Part shown: positions 45,337-54,819 of the stretch, in pieces | Layout of the letters: the number at the start of each line of letters is the position of its first letter | Numbering within the stretch: the first letter of the stretch is position 1 | Assembly (NCBI GenBank): GCA_023404715.1 | Contig: JAEYAR010000214.1 | Span: forward strand, 1 to 64,000 | DNA from: Bacillota bacterium | Lineage (GTDB): Bacteria > Bacillota > Clostridia > Christensenellales > Aristaeellaceae | Length of the DNA stretch: 64,000 nt | Direction of reading: 5' to 3' | Made by a program: the position numbers and the translations under genes | Notes under the pieces: model-generated | What the model was told of the DNA's origin: nothing | The model's database searches: none | The model's input: only the letters and a program-made list of their open reading frames with translations

Positions 45337-46116
45337 ATGAAGAAGATCATCGCGCTGTTTTTGGCGCTGTGGGTGCTGCCGGCGGGCGCGCTGGCCGGCA
45401 GGCTGGAGGTGACGCAGGGAACGCCGGCGGGCGCGTCGGCGCCCGTCGGCGAGGCGGCGACGCCGGAGGACGAGAGGGCGGCCCTGGCGCCGCCCGAAGC
45501 GCCGGACGAAGGGGCGCAGGGCGGCGAGATCCCGGAAAAGATACAAAGGTTCATCGAGGTCGCCCGCGCGGAGTTCGAGGCCAACGACTGGGTGAAGCTT
45601 CCGAAAGACAACAAGTATACGGTGTGGTACTACGGCGACCACAGGCAGATCGGTTGGTGCTCCGTCTTCCTCATCTGGTGCGCGAACGAGGCGGGCATTC
45701 CGCTGTTCAAGAAGGACGCGGTGGAGATGCCGGACGACGGCGTCTTCTCCTGCATCGAGGGGCGCGTGGGCAACGTGAAGCTCGGATTTGAGAGCGTGGG
45801 CCGCTGGACCGAGACGGAGCCGCCCAAGCCGGGCTACCTGGTCGTCTACGGCGTGCGCGGTTCCACGCCCTACACGCACATCGCCATGGTGGAGAGCGTA
45901 ACGGAAATCGGCGAGGGCGTCTACGAACTGACGACGCTGGAGGGCAACATCAATTCCACGGTCAAGCGCTACCGCTACCGCTACGACCTGACGCCGAAAA
46001 AGGCCTACCACAACATGTCCGTCGTGCCGGAGGACGAGCGCAGCGATGAGAACTGCCAGTACAAGCTGCACAACGAAAAGTGGTACGTGTTCGGGTTTTG
46101 CAAGACGTGGGAATGA
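45337..46116 (+). CDS. Secreted CHAP-domain amidase/peptidase
   Basis: 259 aa. Signal peptide cleaved after ALAG, then an Ala/Pro/Glu-rich linker to ~70. The CHAP-type core has the catalytic Cys in QIGWCSVFLIWCANEAG near 105-120, the His in YTHIAMVESV near 187, and the polar residue in TTLEGNIN near 206. It probably cuts cell-wall peptides or cross-bridges. It may be surface-acting during polysaccharide export; the stop lies in the terminator hairpin. Confidence 0.8.
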   Translation: MKKIIALFLALWVLPAGALAGRLEVTQGTPAGASAPVGEAATPEDERAALAPPEAPDEGAQGGEIPEKIQRFIEVARAEFEANDWVKLPKDNKYTVWYYGDHRQIGWCSVFLIWCANEAGIPLFKKDAVEMPDDGVFSCIEGRVGNVKLGFESVGRWTETEPPKPGYLVVYGVRGSTPYTHIAMVESVTEIGEGVYELTTLEGNINSTVKRYRYRYDLTPKKAYHNMSVVPEDERSDENCQYKLHNEKWYVFGFCKTWE

Positions 46117-46165
46117 GCATAAGAAAGGCGCAGAACGGCTGTTTCTGCGCCTTTCTTATGCTCAT
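46113..46165. terminator. 23-bp perfect hairpin, bidirectional
   Basis: 46113-46135 and 46143-46165 pair without a mismatch around a seven-base loop (ATGAGCATAAG arm start, CTTATGCTCAT arm end). The plus-strand TGA stop lies inside the stem, and the convergent response-regulator gene ends at 46188. T-runs are interrupted, so the stem itself must do the work. Confidence 0.8.
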
Positions 46166-46187
46166 ATTTATCATGATTGCGTAGGGT

Positions 46188-47708
46188 CTATGCCTTTTGC
46201 CGCTTTTTGTATTCCCGCGGGGAACAGCCCATCTCCTCGCGGAAGGCGCGGTTGAACTGCACGGGGTCCGGGTAGCCTACGCGCTCGCCGATCTCGTAAA
46301 ACTTTTCATTCGTCTCGCGCATACGGCGGCAGGCCTCTTCGATGCGCGTGCGCCGCAGGTAATGGCTGAAGGGGATGCCGCAGGCCTTTTTAAACAGCGT
46401 GCTGACGTAGTTGGGGTGCAACGCGAGGTGTTCGGCAAGGCCGGTCAGCGTGATGTCATGCGCGTAATGCTGCGCGATGAAGTGCTTGGCCCGCTCGACA
46501 TGCTGCTCGTCTCGCGAGGAGGACTGCGTCTGCACCCGCTCGATGAGCAGATGCACGATGCGCGTCAGATCGCGCTGCAGGTCGGAACAGCTCGCCGCGC
46601 CCTGGATGCAGCGGACGGCGTCGTCCTGCGTGAGCTCCATCTGCCCGACGACGCGGATGAAGGCGCTGCTGCGCTGCAGAACAGCGTAAATCATCGCGCA
46701 AAGCAGCTGGCGCAACTGCTCTACCGGCGGTAGCTGATGGCATACGCGCTTCAGGAGCAGGTCGAACGGCCCGTCAAAGCCCGCGGCGTCGAGGCGGCAG
46801 ACGGCGTCGGTCATCTGCGAAAAGAGCGGCGCATAGGGGTAACGTTCGGGCCCGTCGGCGCCGGGCAGGTCGTAAAACCGGCGGAGGAGCAGCACCTGGC
46901 ATTCCTCCAGCCCGCGCAGCGCCTCGCATGCCGCCAGGGGCTTTGAGCATACCGCATCGGTAGAGCGGCGCGACAGCGCCCGCCGCGCCTCGCGGAAGGC
47001 CTCCAGCTGCGCCGGGGTGCGGTAAAAGAAGAGCGAGAGAAACAGGCGCTGCCATTCGCCCTGCACCAGCACGCAGCCGTCCGCGAGCAGGGCGGAGAGC
47101 GCCTCCTCCCACTCGGCCTGCCAGGCCTGGCGCAGCAACGCGCCTACGGGCGCGGACCCGGCCGGAAGCGACGCGCAGACGACCAGGCGGTGCTGCGCGT
47201 GCAGGTGACAGTCGTCCATCAGACTCTGGGGCAGGCCGCCCTCGGCGCGCAGCAGCTGCTCGAGCGCATACTGCTGGCGATAGGAGCGCCTTTGGGCCGA
47301 GGAGACGGCAGCGGGGCGCGCGGGCGGCATGCGCTGGCGGCTGCGCAGCAAAAAGCCGTCGATTTGCAGATAAAAGTCCTCTTTGACGATGGGCTTGAGC
47401 AGGTAGTCGGAGGCCCCCAGCTTCATGGCCCGACGGACGAGCGCGTAGTCGTCAAAGCCGCTGATGACGATGACCTCGCCCTCGTAGCGCACCTCGCTCA
47501 GGCGCTCGAGCATCTCCAGGCCCGTCAGGACGGGCATCTTGATGTCGGCGAGGATGAGCGCCGTGGGCTGCGCGCAGGCGAACTCGACCGCGCGCTGACC
47601 GTTCTCCGCCTGGTGCAGGGCGAATACGCCGGGGTAGCGCGCCTCGAGCATGGCGGCGATGGACGAGCGGATCGCCGCCTCATCGTCGACGATCAGAACC
47701 GGAATCAT
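46188..47708 (-). CDS. AraC-type response regulator (YesN-like)
   Basis: 506 aa. Receiver domain with Asp8/Asp9, phospho-acceptor Asp55 and Lys in LLKPI near 106. A ~290-residue middle region of unknown type follows, then a C-terminal AraC double helix-turn-helix (~405-500: IAQHYAHDITLTGLAEHL, then RRTRIEEACRRMRETNEK). It is controlled by the adjacent sensor kinase. In YesMN-like systems it often activates a neighbouring sugar importer, here probably the GH3/importer pair. Confidence 0.9.
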   Translation of the reverse strand: MIPVLIVDDEAAIRSSIAAMLEARYPGVFALHQAENGQRAVEFACAQPTALILADIKMPVLTGLEMLERLSEVRYEGEVIVISGFDDYALVRRAMKLGASDYLLKPIVKEDFYLQIDGFLLRSRQRMPPARPAAVSSAQRRSYRQQYALEQLLRAEGGLPQSLMDDCHLHAQHRLVVCASLPAGSAPVGALLRQAWQAEWEEALSALLADGCVLVQGEWQRLFLSLFFYRTPAQLEAFREARRALSRRSTDAVCSKPLAACEALRGLEECQVLLLRRFYDLPGADGPERYPYAPLFSQMTDAVCRLDAAGFDGPFDLLLKRVCHQLPPVEQLRQLLCAMIYAVLQRSSAFIRVVGQMELTQDDAVRCIQGAASCSDLQRDLTRIVHLLIERVQTQSSSRDEQHVERAKHFIAQHYAHDITLTGLAEHLALHPNYVSTLFKKACGIPFSHYLRRTRIEEACRRMRETNEKFYEIGERVGYPDPVQFNRAFREEMGCSPREYKKRQKA

Positions 47709-47709
47709 G

Positions 47710-49533
47710 CTATGCTTCCCCCCTTTCGGACGTTTGCTGCGGAGATGGCGATTTGGTCAGCATGCGCGGCACGCGCACGGTGATGAGCGTGCCTTCGCCC
47801 AGGATGGACCGAAGGGCGAGGCCGTAGCGGCTGCCATAGTAGAGACGGATGCGCCGGTTCGTATTGCGAAGGCCGATCGACGTGAAGGCGTCGTTCTTCC
47901 CCTCGATATAATCGCATAGAAGGGAGAGCTCCTCAGGCGCGATGCCGATGCCGTCGTCCGCGACGGTGAAGACGATGTCGTCCTCCTCCGCGTAACCCAA
48001 TACGCGGATGCGCCCCTCCCCCTCGGTCATGGACATACCGTGGTAGATGGCGTTTTCCACCAGGGGCTGGAGCAGCAGCTTGATGATGAAGCAGGGCAGC
48101 AGGTCCGGCTCGACGTTTATCTGCACGGCGAGGCGGCCGTGAAAGTGCATCTGCTGCAGGCGGACGTAGTCGCGCAGGTTGGAGAGCTCCTGTTCGACGG
48201 TGACGGGCTCCGATTGCGCGGAGACGCCGTAGCGCAGCGTCTTGCCCAGCAGCGCGGCCATATCGGCCAGCTCCGGGCTGCCCTGCGCGAGCGCGGCGGC
48301 GCGGATGGTCTCCAGCGTGTTGTAGACGAAGTGCGGGTTGATCTGCGAGCGCAGCAGCTGCATCTCGGTCTGGGCCTGCAGCAGGTTTTTGCTATAGACC
48401 TCCTCGATGAGGCGCTGGATGTGCGCGGACATGGCGTTGAACGATTCGATCAGGCTATGCATCTCGTCGCGCGCGTCCTCGTCCTCGGCGGGCGAAAAAT
48501 CCTCCTCCCGGATGCGCTCGCACACGCCCATCAGCTTGCCGATGGGTTCGCGGATGCTCGAGACGAGCAGGCGCGTAAAGAGGAGCACGCTGAGCACGAA
48601 GAAGAGGAGCAGGCCGCCTAAGCCCAGCAGCTGCGTGCGGATGCCGCCCAGCACGCAGCGAAGGGGCGTGCGCAGCGCGCAGAGGAGTCCGTCCTCGGAG
48701 CGATACGTCTGATAGATCGCGAAGCCTTCGCCACCCCGGAGGGCTTTGGTACTCAGCTGCCCGACGGGCAGATCGCGCAGCCTGGCGTATACGGAAGGCT
48801 CCAGCGCGCCGAAGAGCGCCTCGCCCTCGCTGCCCAGCACGCTGAGGCGCTGCTCGGGGTAGAGCCGGCCGAGCTCAAAGGACTCCTTCATGCCCGCAAG
48901 ATCGATGCAGCACAGCGCGAACCCGACCGGGGCAAAGCGGTTGAGCTTCATGATGGCGCGAACGCCGAGCAGGCAGTGCTCAGGGGTGGGCAGGCCGGTG
49001 ATGAGCGCGGGGAGCTGCGAGGCCGTGAAGACGCGATAGCCGCCCTGCAAACGCAGCGCCTCCTCAAAGAGCGCGCTGGCAGGGTCGAGCGAGGCGATGC
49101 TATAGTAGATCGCGTCCGCCTTGCAGTAGACGAGCTGACCGCCCAGGTCGCTGATGCCCAGCAGGGACGCGTCCGAATGCAGCACGAGCAGGTTCATCAG
49201 GTCCTGCTGCACGCTCCTGTAATACGAGATAAGCTGAGAGGTATCCGGCGTATCGCTGCTCAAATAGTCGAAGACGGACGTGCTGCCGTAGGCGGCCTGC
49301 AGGACGGGGAACTTGGTGAGCATGTCGACCTCGGCGATGGCGGATTGCATCTGCCCAGAGGCCGCATACAAGAGCTGTGAACCGGAGAGGCGTAGGTTGT
49401 CCGCGATGCCCTGAATGGAGGAACGCACCGTGGCGGCGCAAAACAGCACGATCACCGTCGTCTGCACGAGAAACAGGTACAGGAGGCGGGAAGCGACGGA
49501 CGTCTTGCGCAGCAGCTTGATGAAGCGATTCAT
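47710..49533 (-). CDS. YesM/LytS-type sensor histidine kinase
   Basis: 607 aa. Helix 1 (~17-37), a ~250-residue extracellular domain, helix 2 (~293-316, LLLFFVLSVLLFTRLL), then HAMP. The histidine-kinase core has SQINPHFVYN with His401, N-box LLQPLVENAIYHGM near 485 and G-box VADDGIGIAPEE near 525. The stop is separated from the regulator ATG by one base. It senses an extracellular carbohydrate-like signal by analogy; the ligand is not known. Confidence 0.93.
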   Translation of the reverse strand: MNRFIKLLRKTSVASRLLYLFLVQTTVIVLFCAATVRSSIQGIADNLRLSGSQLLYAASGQMQSAIAEVDMLTKFPVLQAAYGSTSVFDYLSSDTPDTSQLISYYRSVQQDLMNLLVLHSDASLLGISDLGGQLVYCKADAIYYSIASLDPASALFEEALRLQGGYRVFTASQLPALITGLPTPEHCLLGVRAIMKLNRFAPVGFALCCIDLAGMKESFELGRLYPEQRLSVLGSEGEALFGALEPSVYARLRDLPVGQLSTKALRGGEGFAIYQTYRSEDGLLCALRTPLRCVLGGIRTQLLGLGGLLLFFVLSVLLFTRLLVSSIREPIGKLMGVCERIREEDFSPAEDEDARDEMHSLIESFNAMSAHIQRLIEEVYSKNLLQAQTEMQLLRSQINPHFVYNTLETIRAAALAQGSPELADMAALLGKTLRYGVSAQSEPVTVEQELSNLRDYVRLQQMHFHGRLAVQINVEPDLLPCFIIKLLLQPLVENAIYHGMSMTEGEGRIRVLGYAEEDDIVFTVADDGIGIAPEELSLLCDYIEGKNDAFTSIGLRNTNRRIRLYYGSRYGLALRSILGEGTLITVRVPRMLTKSPSPQQTSERGEA

Positions 49534-49566
49534 GATACACCTCCCCGTATGAAATGCACTGCGTCT

Positions 49567-49595
49567 ATCATAGAAGAAAACGGCGAAAAAGGCAA
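49567..49595 (-). promoter_or_regulatory. Promoter of the two-component operon
   Basis: Minus strand TTGCCT (49590-49595) and TATGAT (49567-49572), 17-base spacer, 34 bases before the kinase start. Confidence 0.7.
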
Positions 49596-49640
49596 CGCGA
49601 TTTGCTAGAAACTGACGGGCAAATCAATATTTTCCGCATC

Positions 49641-49679
49641 AAGAAAGGGCCGCCGAGCGATAATCGCCCGGCAGCCCCC
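49641..49679 (-). terminator. Terminator after the GH3 gene
   Basis: On the minus strand GGGCTGCCGGGCGA pairs with TCGCTCGGCGGCCC (a few mismatches) around a TTA loop, followed by TTTCTT. Confidence 0.75.
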
Positions 49680-49691
49680 ACGGGTTTTGGC

Positions 49692-52187
49692 TTATTCTAC
49701 GGTAAGTGTGGTGCTTAGATCGCCCACTGAAATGACGTGCTCGCCGGCATCCAGCGTCAGCTCATGGGTGATGACGCGGAACTGGCCCTCATCGAGCGCG
49801 ACAAACCGCTCGGCGACCGGCGTATTGCCGTCCATAACCTGAACGGTCACATGGCCGTCGGCGCCGTTGTTCTTGGCGACGTAGTGGATTTCGAAGGGTA
49901 CGCCGGCCTTTTGCTTGGCATTATGCACGTCCACAGAGGAACGTACGCGGCCATTGGTCTCGCTCTGCGTGACGGTGGCCTCCTGCGGCACGGTCAGCAG
50001 GCTCAGCTCGATATCGGCGGCGGCGGTATAGCCCATGCCAAAGCCGGCCGTCCACAGCACGTCGCCCAGATTGGTGGGCATGTCGATCGTGGGGTTCTCC
50101 TTGGCCAGCATCGCCATGTACAGACGCGTCGCGTCGTCCACGCCGATGTCCATCTGCAGCTCGCCCCAGGAGAGGTTATAGTCGTCGGGATCGACGGCCA
50201 CCTCGAAGAGCGTGCTTCCGGCGGGCTCCTTGACGCCGAAGAGCATTTCCGCGGTGATGTCCGCGTCGACGTAGCGATAGAAGGAGCCGACGGAAGCGCC
50301 GTGATCGGGCGTGTTCTTGTACGTCTGCATGAGAATCGCGTTGCAGTTCACGGCCTCAAACAGGCGCGGCTCGGTGGAGGCGACGTTGGTGCTTTCGGTG
50401 ATGACTACGACGGGCTTTGCGGCGGCCAGGGCGTCTTCCATCATGTAGTCGTAGGCGTCGTCGAAGGATGTGATGTGGAAGACGCACAGATCCGCCTCTT
50501 CCATGGTCTCGACGATGGCGCCAAACGCACTGAGCGCGGCCAGATCGGCTTCCTTGATGGCGCCGTTGTTGCTATCCATATAAAGCTTCGCGCCCTGCGC
50601 CAGCGGGAGGATGCCGTCGTTCTTGAGCAGCACAGAGGACTTCACCATCACCTGCTCCTCCATCTGCGTGATTTCGGGGCGGCGGTAGGTATCGATCTCC
50701 TCGTTGCTCAGGGGAACGCTCTGCGCGGCCTTGTAGGCGTCGCTTCCGATGATCGCCAGCGCGTCCTCCCAGTCGCGATAGGGGTCTTCAAAGCTGCCCA
50801 GGTTAAATTTCTGTGTCAGCACGCGGCCCACGTGTACGTCGAGGCTTTCGGGCGACACCAGGCCCTGCTTGACGGCTTCCACGATCAGGTCGGGCAGCGC
50901 CCGGTTGCTGCTTTCGGCATAGGCTTCGACGTCGATGCCCGGAACGGCGCCGTAGCAGCTGAACATATCGACGCCGGCGTTGAGGATGAGGGCATAGCGC
51001 TCTACGGCGTTCAACGTGGAGATATCGGTGCCGTCGGCGAGAATGCCGGTCTTGGACATGAGGCTGCCGATATCCAGCGGCCAGTCGAGACAGACGACGC
51101 CCGTGTAGCCCAACGTGTCGCGCAGGATGTCATAGGTATCCTTATCCATGTAGCTCTGCACGCCGGGGGTCACGCCCACGTTGTTGTTCGTCATCACCCA
51201 CTGGGTGCCGGCGTCCACGACGGCTTTCCAGCCTACCAGCCAGCTGTCGATGAGATCCGCGGGGGACTTGGCGTTCACATATGCGTTGCGGCCGCCGCGG
51301 GCGATGAAGTGCTTGGAATGGGATTGAAAGTTTTGATCCTCATAGGCCCGGGTCTCGGCGGCGGACATCTGGGCGATGTAGTTGACGTCGTCGCCGTACC
51401 AGCTGCCGATTTCATTGCCATAGCCGTGGAAAACCTGGTGATAGCCGAGGGCTACCGATTCCTTGGCGTATTCGGAGACCAGATTGTAAAGAAGTTCCGG
51501 ATCCTGGGCGACGCCCAGCGCATAGTGGGGCATGTCGATCATACCGCCCCAGGTGTTGTAGCTGCGGTCGCCGGAGAAGGTCGCCGGGATGCCCAGCGGC
51601 GTATCCTCCGCCAAGGATTGGATCTTATTGAACAGATCCAACTGATCCTTGGGCGCGCCCGTCAGCGCCGCGATGAACGTCGTCACGTGCATATCTTGAA
51701 TCTGATACGCGGTGGGCAGATAGGTGGCGTCGCCTACTTTGATCACCGGTTCGCGCTCGACGATGGCTTGATGCTCGGGGTTGATGGTGTTCGCGCTGCC
51801 GACGTCGTTCTGAAAGCCGGTGACGGCGGCGTTGAAGTCGGTCACGGTGCTTCCGTTTTTCCCCGCGACACAGGCGAAAATCAACGTGCCGGCCTTTTCA
51901 CTCTCGCTCATCAAGGACAGCAGGTTCTCTACCCGCTCCGAGGTGGTCTTCCGATAATCCTCGTACGCGTCCAGCTGGCCGTTGCCGTTCAGATCCTTGA
52001 AGTACAGGCCGTCCGCCTGGATAAAGGCGTCCTTAGACGCGGCGCTCAGCCTGGCCTGGCCGCCGTTGGCCTCGATATAGTAGAAGCCGGAGGCGCTTTC
52101 CAGGATAAGGGCATCCTCCGCCAGCCCCGAAAGGCCTATCGTCGAAACCATCATGATCAGCGCCATGAACAACGAGAATCGCTTCAT
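49692..52187 (-). CDS. Secreted GH3 glycosidase (beta-glucosidase/xylosidase-like)
   Basis: 831 aa. ATG at 52187 (MKRFSLFMALIMMV) has AGAGGGGGC before it; the frame continues upstream but is not coding. Signal peptide cleaved at LAED, no lipobox. GH3 domain: KHFIARGGRNAYVNA near 300 and the nucleophile region GVVCLDWPLDIGS near 365. The C-terminal part (DGILPLAQGAKLY, then a fibronectin-like domain ending VGDLSTTLTVE) completes the three-domain layout. It probably releases sugars from glycans outside the cell for the divergent importer. Confidence 0.88.
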   Translation of the reverse strand: MKRFSLFMALIMMVSTIGLSGLAEDALILESASGFYYIEANGGQARLSAASKDAFIQADGLYFKDLNGNGQLDAYEDYRKTTSERVENLLSLMSESEKAGTLIFACVAGKNGSTVTDFNAAVTGFQNDVGSANTINPEHQAIVEREPVIKVGDATYLPTAYQIQDMHVTTFIAALTGAPKDQLDLFNKIQSLAEDTPLGIPATFSGDRSYNTWGGMIDMPHYALGVAQDPELLYNLVSEYAKESVALGYHQVFHGYGNEIGSWYGDDVNYIAQMSAAETRAYEDQNFQSHSKHFIARGGRNAYVNAKSPADLIDSWLVGWKAVVDAGTQWVMTNNNVGVTPGVQSYMDKDTYDILRDTLGYTGVVCLDWPLDIGSLMSKTGILADGTDISTLNAVERYALILNAGVDMFSCYGAVPGIDVEAYAESSNRALPDLIVEAVKQGLVSPESLDVHVGRVLTQKFNLGSFEDPYRDWEDALAIIGSDAYKAAQSVPLSNEEIDTYRRPEITQMEEQVMVKSSVLLKNDGILPLAQGAKLYMDSNNGAIKEADLAALSAFGAIVETMEEADLCVFHITSFDDAYDYMMEDALAAAKPVVVITESTNVASTEPRLFEAVNCNAILMQTYKNTPDHGASVGSFYRYVDADITAEMLFGVKEPAGSTLFEVAVDPDDYNLSWGELQMDIGVDDATRLYMAMLAKENPTIDMPTNLGDVLWTAGFGMGYTAAADIELSLLTVPQEATVTQSETNGRVRSSVDVHNAKQKAGVPFEIHYVAKNNGADGHVTVQVMDGNTPVAERFVALDEGQFRVITHELTLDAGEHVISVGDLSTTLTVE

Positions 52188-52604
52188 GCTTGTGCCCCCT
52201 CTTTTCTTTTCCAACGGGTGTTTTTCCGTTCGTCGAGCGCGCACGGCCTCGGCCGATGACCGTGCGCCCCGCCCTGGCTTTGGTGGGTGGCGGCGGCGAA
52301 AACGCGCGAACCGCCAGACGGTTACCATCCTGCCTTGATTATAAAATTCAAAACCGTCGATTACAAGGGAATATTCGGCACAGGGGTATGTAATTTTGTA
52401 AACGCGCTGGCGATGGAGGTCGGGGGAATGCGAAGCAATCTCTGTTTGCCAGAAACTGTTCAATTCGGTGAGAATGGGAGGGTACGATGATGTGAAAACG
52501 ATAAAAACCTGAAAAAAAGATAAAAAATATTTGAATCTGCAATGTTCTTCGCGCGTCATATTTTTTATAATAGACTCAACAAAAACATTGGAGGTGCCCT
52601 ATCC
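52188..52604. other. Divergent promoter region of GH3 and importer 2
   Basis: About 417 bases. Holds the GH3 promoter, a -10-like TATAAT (52566-52571) before the binding-protein gene with no good -35, and TGAAAACGATAAAA (52493-52506), which matches the catabolite-response consensus except for one position. No gene is seen. Confidence 0.6.
52338..52366 (-). promoter_or_regulatory. Promoter of the GH3 gene
   Basis: Minus strand TTGTAA (52361-52366) and TATAAT (52338-52343), 17-base spacer, about 150 bases before the start. Confidence 0.65.
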
Positions 52605-53828
52605 ATGAAACCGATGCGCAAGGTATTGGCCCTGATCCTGGCGGCCGCGTTGATGCTTTCCGTGTGCGTCATCGCCCAGGCGGAAGAGGTAGTCGAGCTC
52701 GAGTACGTCATCCATAAGTCCGAGGCGGCGGCCATCGAAGGCATGCAGACCGTGATCGACCAGTTCAATGCAGCGAACCCCGGCATCCACATCACCCTGA
52801 CGCCGACGCCGGACTTCGCGACCGTCATCCAGACGCGCGCGCAGACAAACGAGATGCCGGACCTGTTCAGCTGCGTGACGAACAACATGTACGAGATCAT
52901 GTTTGAGGACGGCCTGATCATGGATCTGACGGGACAGCCCTTCCTCGCCAACGTGGAGGACGAGACGCTGAAGCTCTCCGAATACGACGGAAAGAACTGG
53001 CGCCTGCCGTACTCCCTGAGCTGCTACGGCCTGTACATCCGAACCGATATCTTTGAGGAGCAGGGCCTCGCCTGGCCGACGACCTGGGACGAGCTGATGG
53101 ACGTTTGCGAAAAGCTGACGGCCGCGGGCATCACGCCCTTCGCCCTGCCGGACAAGACGATGGTCTACCAGCGCATGGAGCGCATGATGAGCTTCATTGC
53201 CGACGACGACGCCGAATTCAAGCAGATCGCCGCGGGCGAGCTGGAGGCCAAGGATTCCAAAGTGCTCACCGCGTATGCGAACGCCTCCCTGCAGCTGGCT
53301 AGCTACATGACGCCCGAATCCCTGGGCGCGGAGTACACCGAATCGTATCAGGCGCTGCTGGCGGGCGAGGCCGCGATGACGATCAACGGCCAGTGGTCGC
53401 TCACGACCCTCAAGGAATACGATCCGAACGTGCAGATCGCGCTGATCCCCCTGCCCAACCCGACGGGCGAGGCGTCGGAGGTCGTCGTCAGCATCGATAC
53501 GAGCTTTTGCATCTCCACCTCCACCAAGCATCCAGAGGAATGCCTGAAGTTCCTGGAATTCCTCAGCGAGACCGAAACGGCGCAGGCGTATACCGACATC
53601 GAGGGCAGCCCCAACGTGATCAAGGGCGTGCAGCTCAACGTCAAGGAGCTGGAGAAGATCAACGAGACCATGGCCGCGGGCCACGTCGTGATCAGCCAGA
53701 ACGCCATCTGGCCCAGCGGATTCCGCAAGGAGCTGGGCGACGCCGCGACGAACCTGGTGATCGACGGCGACGTGGAAGCCTTCTACGAGGAGGCGGCCCT
53801 GGTCATCGACGAGTACTATAACGATTGA
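52605..53828 (+). CDS. Extracellular solute-binding protein (family 1)
   Basis: 407 aa. ATG at 52605 after GGAGGT. Signal peptide ends in AQA-EEV without a lipobox Cys. VIDQFNAANPGIHITL, RLPYSLSCYGLYIRTD and PTTWDELMDVCEKL are family features; Trp in NGQWSLTTL and the aromatic C-terminus fit an oligosaccharide or polyol binder. First gene of importer 2; a GC-rich hairpin after it would raise its level above the permeases. Confidence 0.85.
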   Translation: MKPMRKVLALILAAALMLSVCVIAQAEEVVELEYVIHKSEAAAIEGMQTVIDQFNAANPGIHITLTPTPDFATVIQTRAQTNEMPDLFSCVTNNMYEIMFEDGLIMDLTGQPFLANVEDETLKLSEYDGKNWRLPYSLSCYGLYIRTDIFEEQGLAWPTTWDELMDVCEKLTAAGITPFALPDKTMVYQRMERMMSFIADDDAEFKQIAAGELEAKDSKVLTAYANASLQLASYMTPESLGAEYTESYQALLAGEAAMTINGQWSLTTLKEYDPNVQIALIPLPNPTGEASEVVVSIDTSFCISTSTKHPEECLKFLEFLSETETAQAYTDIEGSPNVIKGVQLNVKELEKINETMAAGHVVISQNAIWPSGFRKELGDAATNLVIDGDVEAFYEEAALVIDEYYND

Positions 53829-53837
53829 TTCTCCCCC

Positions 53838-53876
53838 GGCGGGGCTGCCGCACGATGGTGGGCAGCCCCGCCTTTT
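53838..53876 (+). terminator. Partial terminator between binding protein and permeases
   Basis: GGCGGGGCTGCC (53838-53849) pairs with GGCAGCCCCGCC (53861-53872), followed by TTTT. The next gene starts 38 bases later without a new promoter, so read-through is expected. Confidence 0.8.
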
Positions 53877-53913
53877 GCACCCGACATTCAAGACAGAAAG
53901 GCGGAATGCGAGC

Positions 53914-54819
53914 ATGGTAGCGCCAGCGAAGCGCAAGGCGGGGCGTTCGCCGCTGCGGCGGGAACAGATGTTGACCTTTACCGCGTTCACCCTCCCCGGT
54001 CTCCTGATGTACTGCTGCTTCCTCATCCTGCCCATCTTGATGGGCGTATACTACAGCCTGATGGACTGGAACGGCATCAGCCCCGGCTACGAGTTCATCG
54101 GCTTCCAAAACTACGCGAAGCTCGCGAGCGATCGCAAGTTTAAGCTGGCGCTGCTCTTTAACGCGCGCTATACGGTGATGCTGGTCGTCGGCATCGTCGT
54201 CATCAGCGTCGTGCTGGCGCTGCTGCTCAACCGCGAGCTAAAGTGCCGTTCGTTTTTCCGCACGCTCTACTTCTTCCCGGCTGTGCTGAGCATGATCACC
54301 ATCAGCTTGATCTTCAGCCAGATCTTTTACTACGTGCTGCCCTCGATCGGCAAGAGCTTGAGCATCGGCCTCCTGTCGAGCAACGTGCTCGCCAGCCGCG
54401 ATCTGGCGATCTACGGCATCCTCTTCGTGCACCTGTGGCAAGGCGTCGCGCTGCCCACGCTGCTGTTCCTCGCGGGGCTGCAGACGATCCCGGTGGAGCT
54501 GTACGAGGCGGCTTCGATCGACGGGGCGAACGCCTGGCAGCAGTTCAAGGCGATCACCGTGACCTATCTGCTGCCCACGCTCAGCGTCGTGCTGGTGCTG
54601 GTGGTCAAGCAGGGGCTGATGGTGTTCGACTACGTCAAGGCCATGACCGAGGGCGGGCCCGGCGGCGCCACGCAGAGCATCGCCCTGCTGATTTACAACA
54701 ACGGTTTTGAACGCAATAAATACAGTTATTCGATCGCCCAGGCGATTACCACGGGCCTCATCATCGCGCTGATCTCGGTCATTCAAATCAAGTTTACGAG
54801 CGGAAGGAAGGTGGAATAG
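53914..54819 (+). CDS. Sugar ABC transporter permease
   Basis: 301 aa. Basic N-terminus, then six helices starting MLTFTAFTLPGLLMYCCF. EAA motif LYEAASIDGANAWQQFKAI near 208-226. UgpA/MalF-type. It ends one base before the next permease gene. Forms the pore with that permease; no ATPase gene is in this operon. Confidence 0.9.
   Translation: MVAPAKRKAGRSPLRREQMLTFTAFTLPGLLMYCCFLILPILMGVYYSLMDWNGISPGYEFIGFQNYAKLASDRKFKLALLFNARYTVMLVVGIVVISVVLALLLNRELKCRSFFRTLYFFPAVLSMITISLIFSQIFYYVLPSIGKSLSIGLLSSNVLASRDLAIYGILFVHLWQGVALPTLLFLAGLQTIPVELYEAASIDGANAWQQFKAITVTYLLPTLSVVLVLVVKQGLMVFDYVKAMTEGGPGGATQSIALLIYNNGFERNKYSYSIAQAITTGLIIALISVIQIKFTSGRKVE

Noticed and set aside
49737..52259. Long plus-strand open frame antisense to the GH3 gene
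   Set aside because: The minus strand encodes a complete signal peptide and GH3 motifs. The plus frame is rich in His, Arg and Gly as expected of a shadow.
52188..52559. N-terminal extension of the GH3 enzyme
   Set aside because: It has no ribosome site, spans the promoter, and would put the signal peptide at residue 125.
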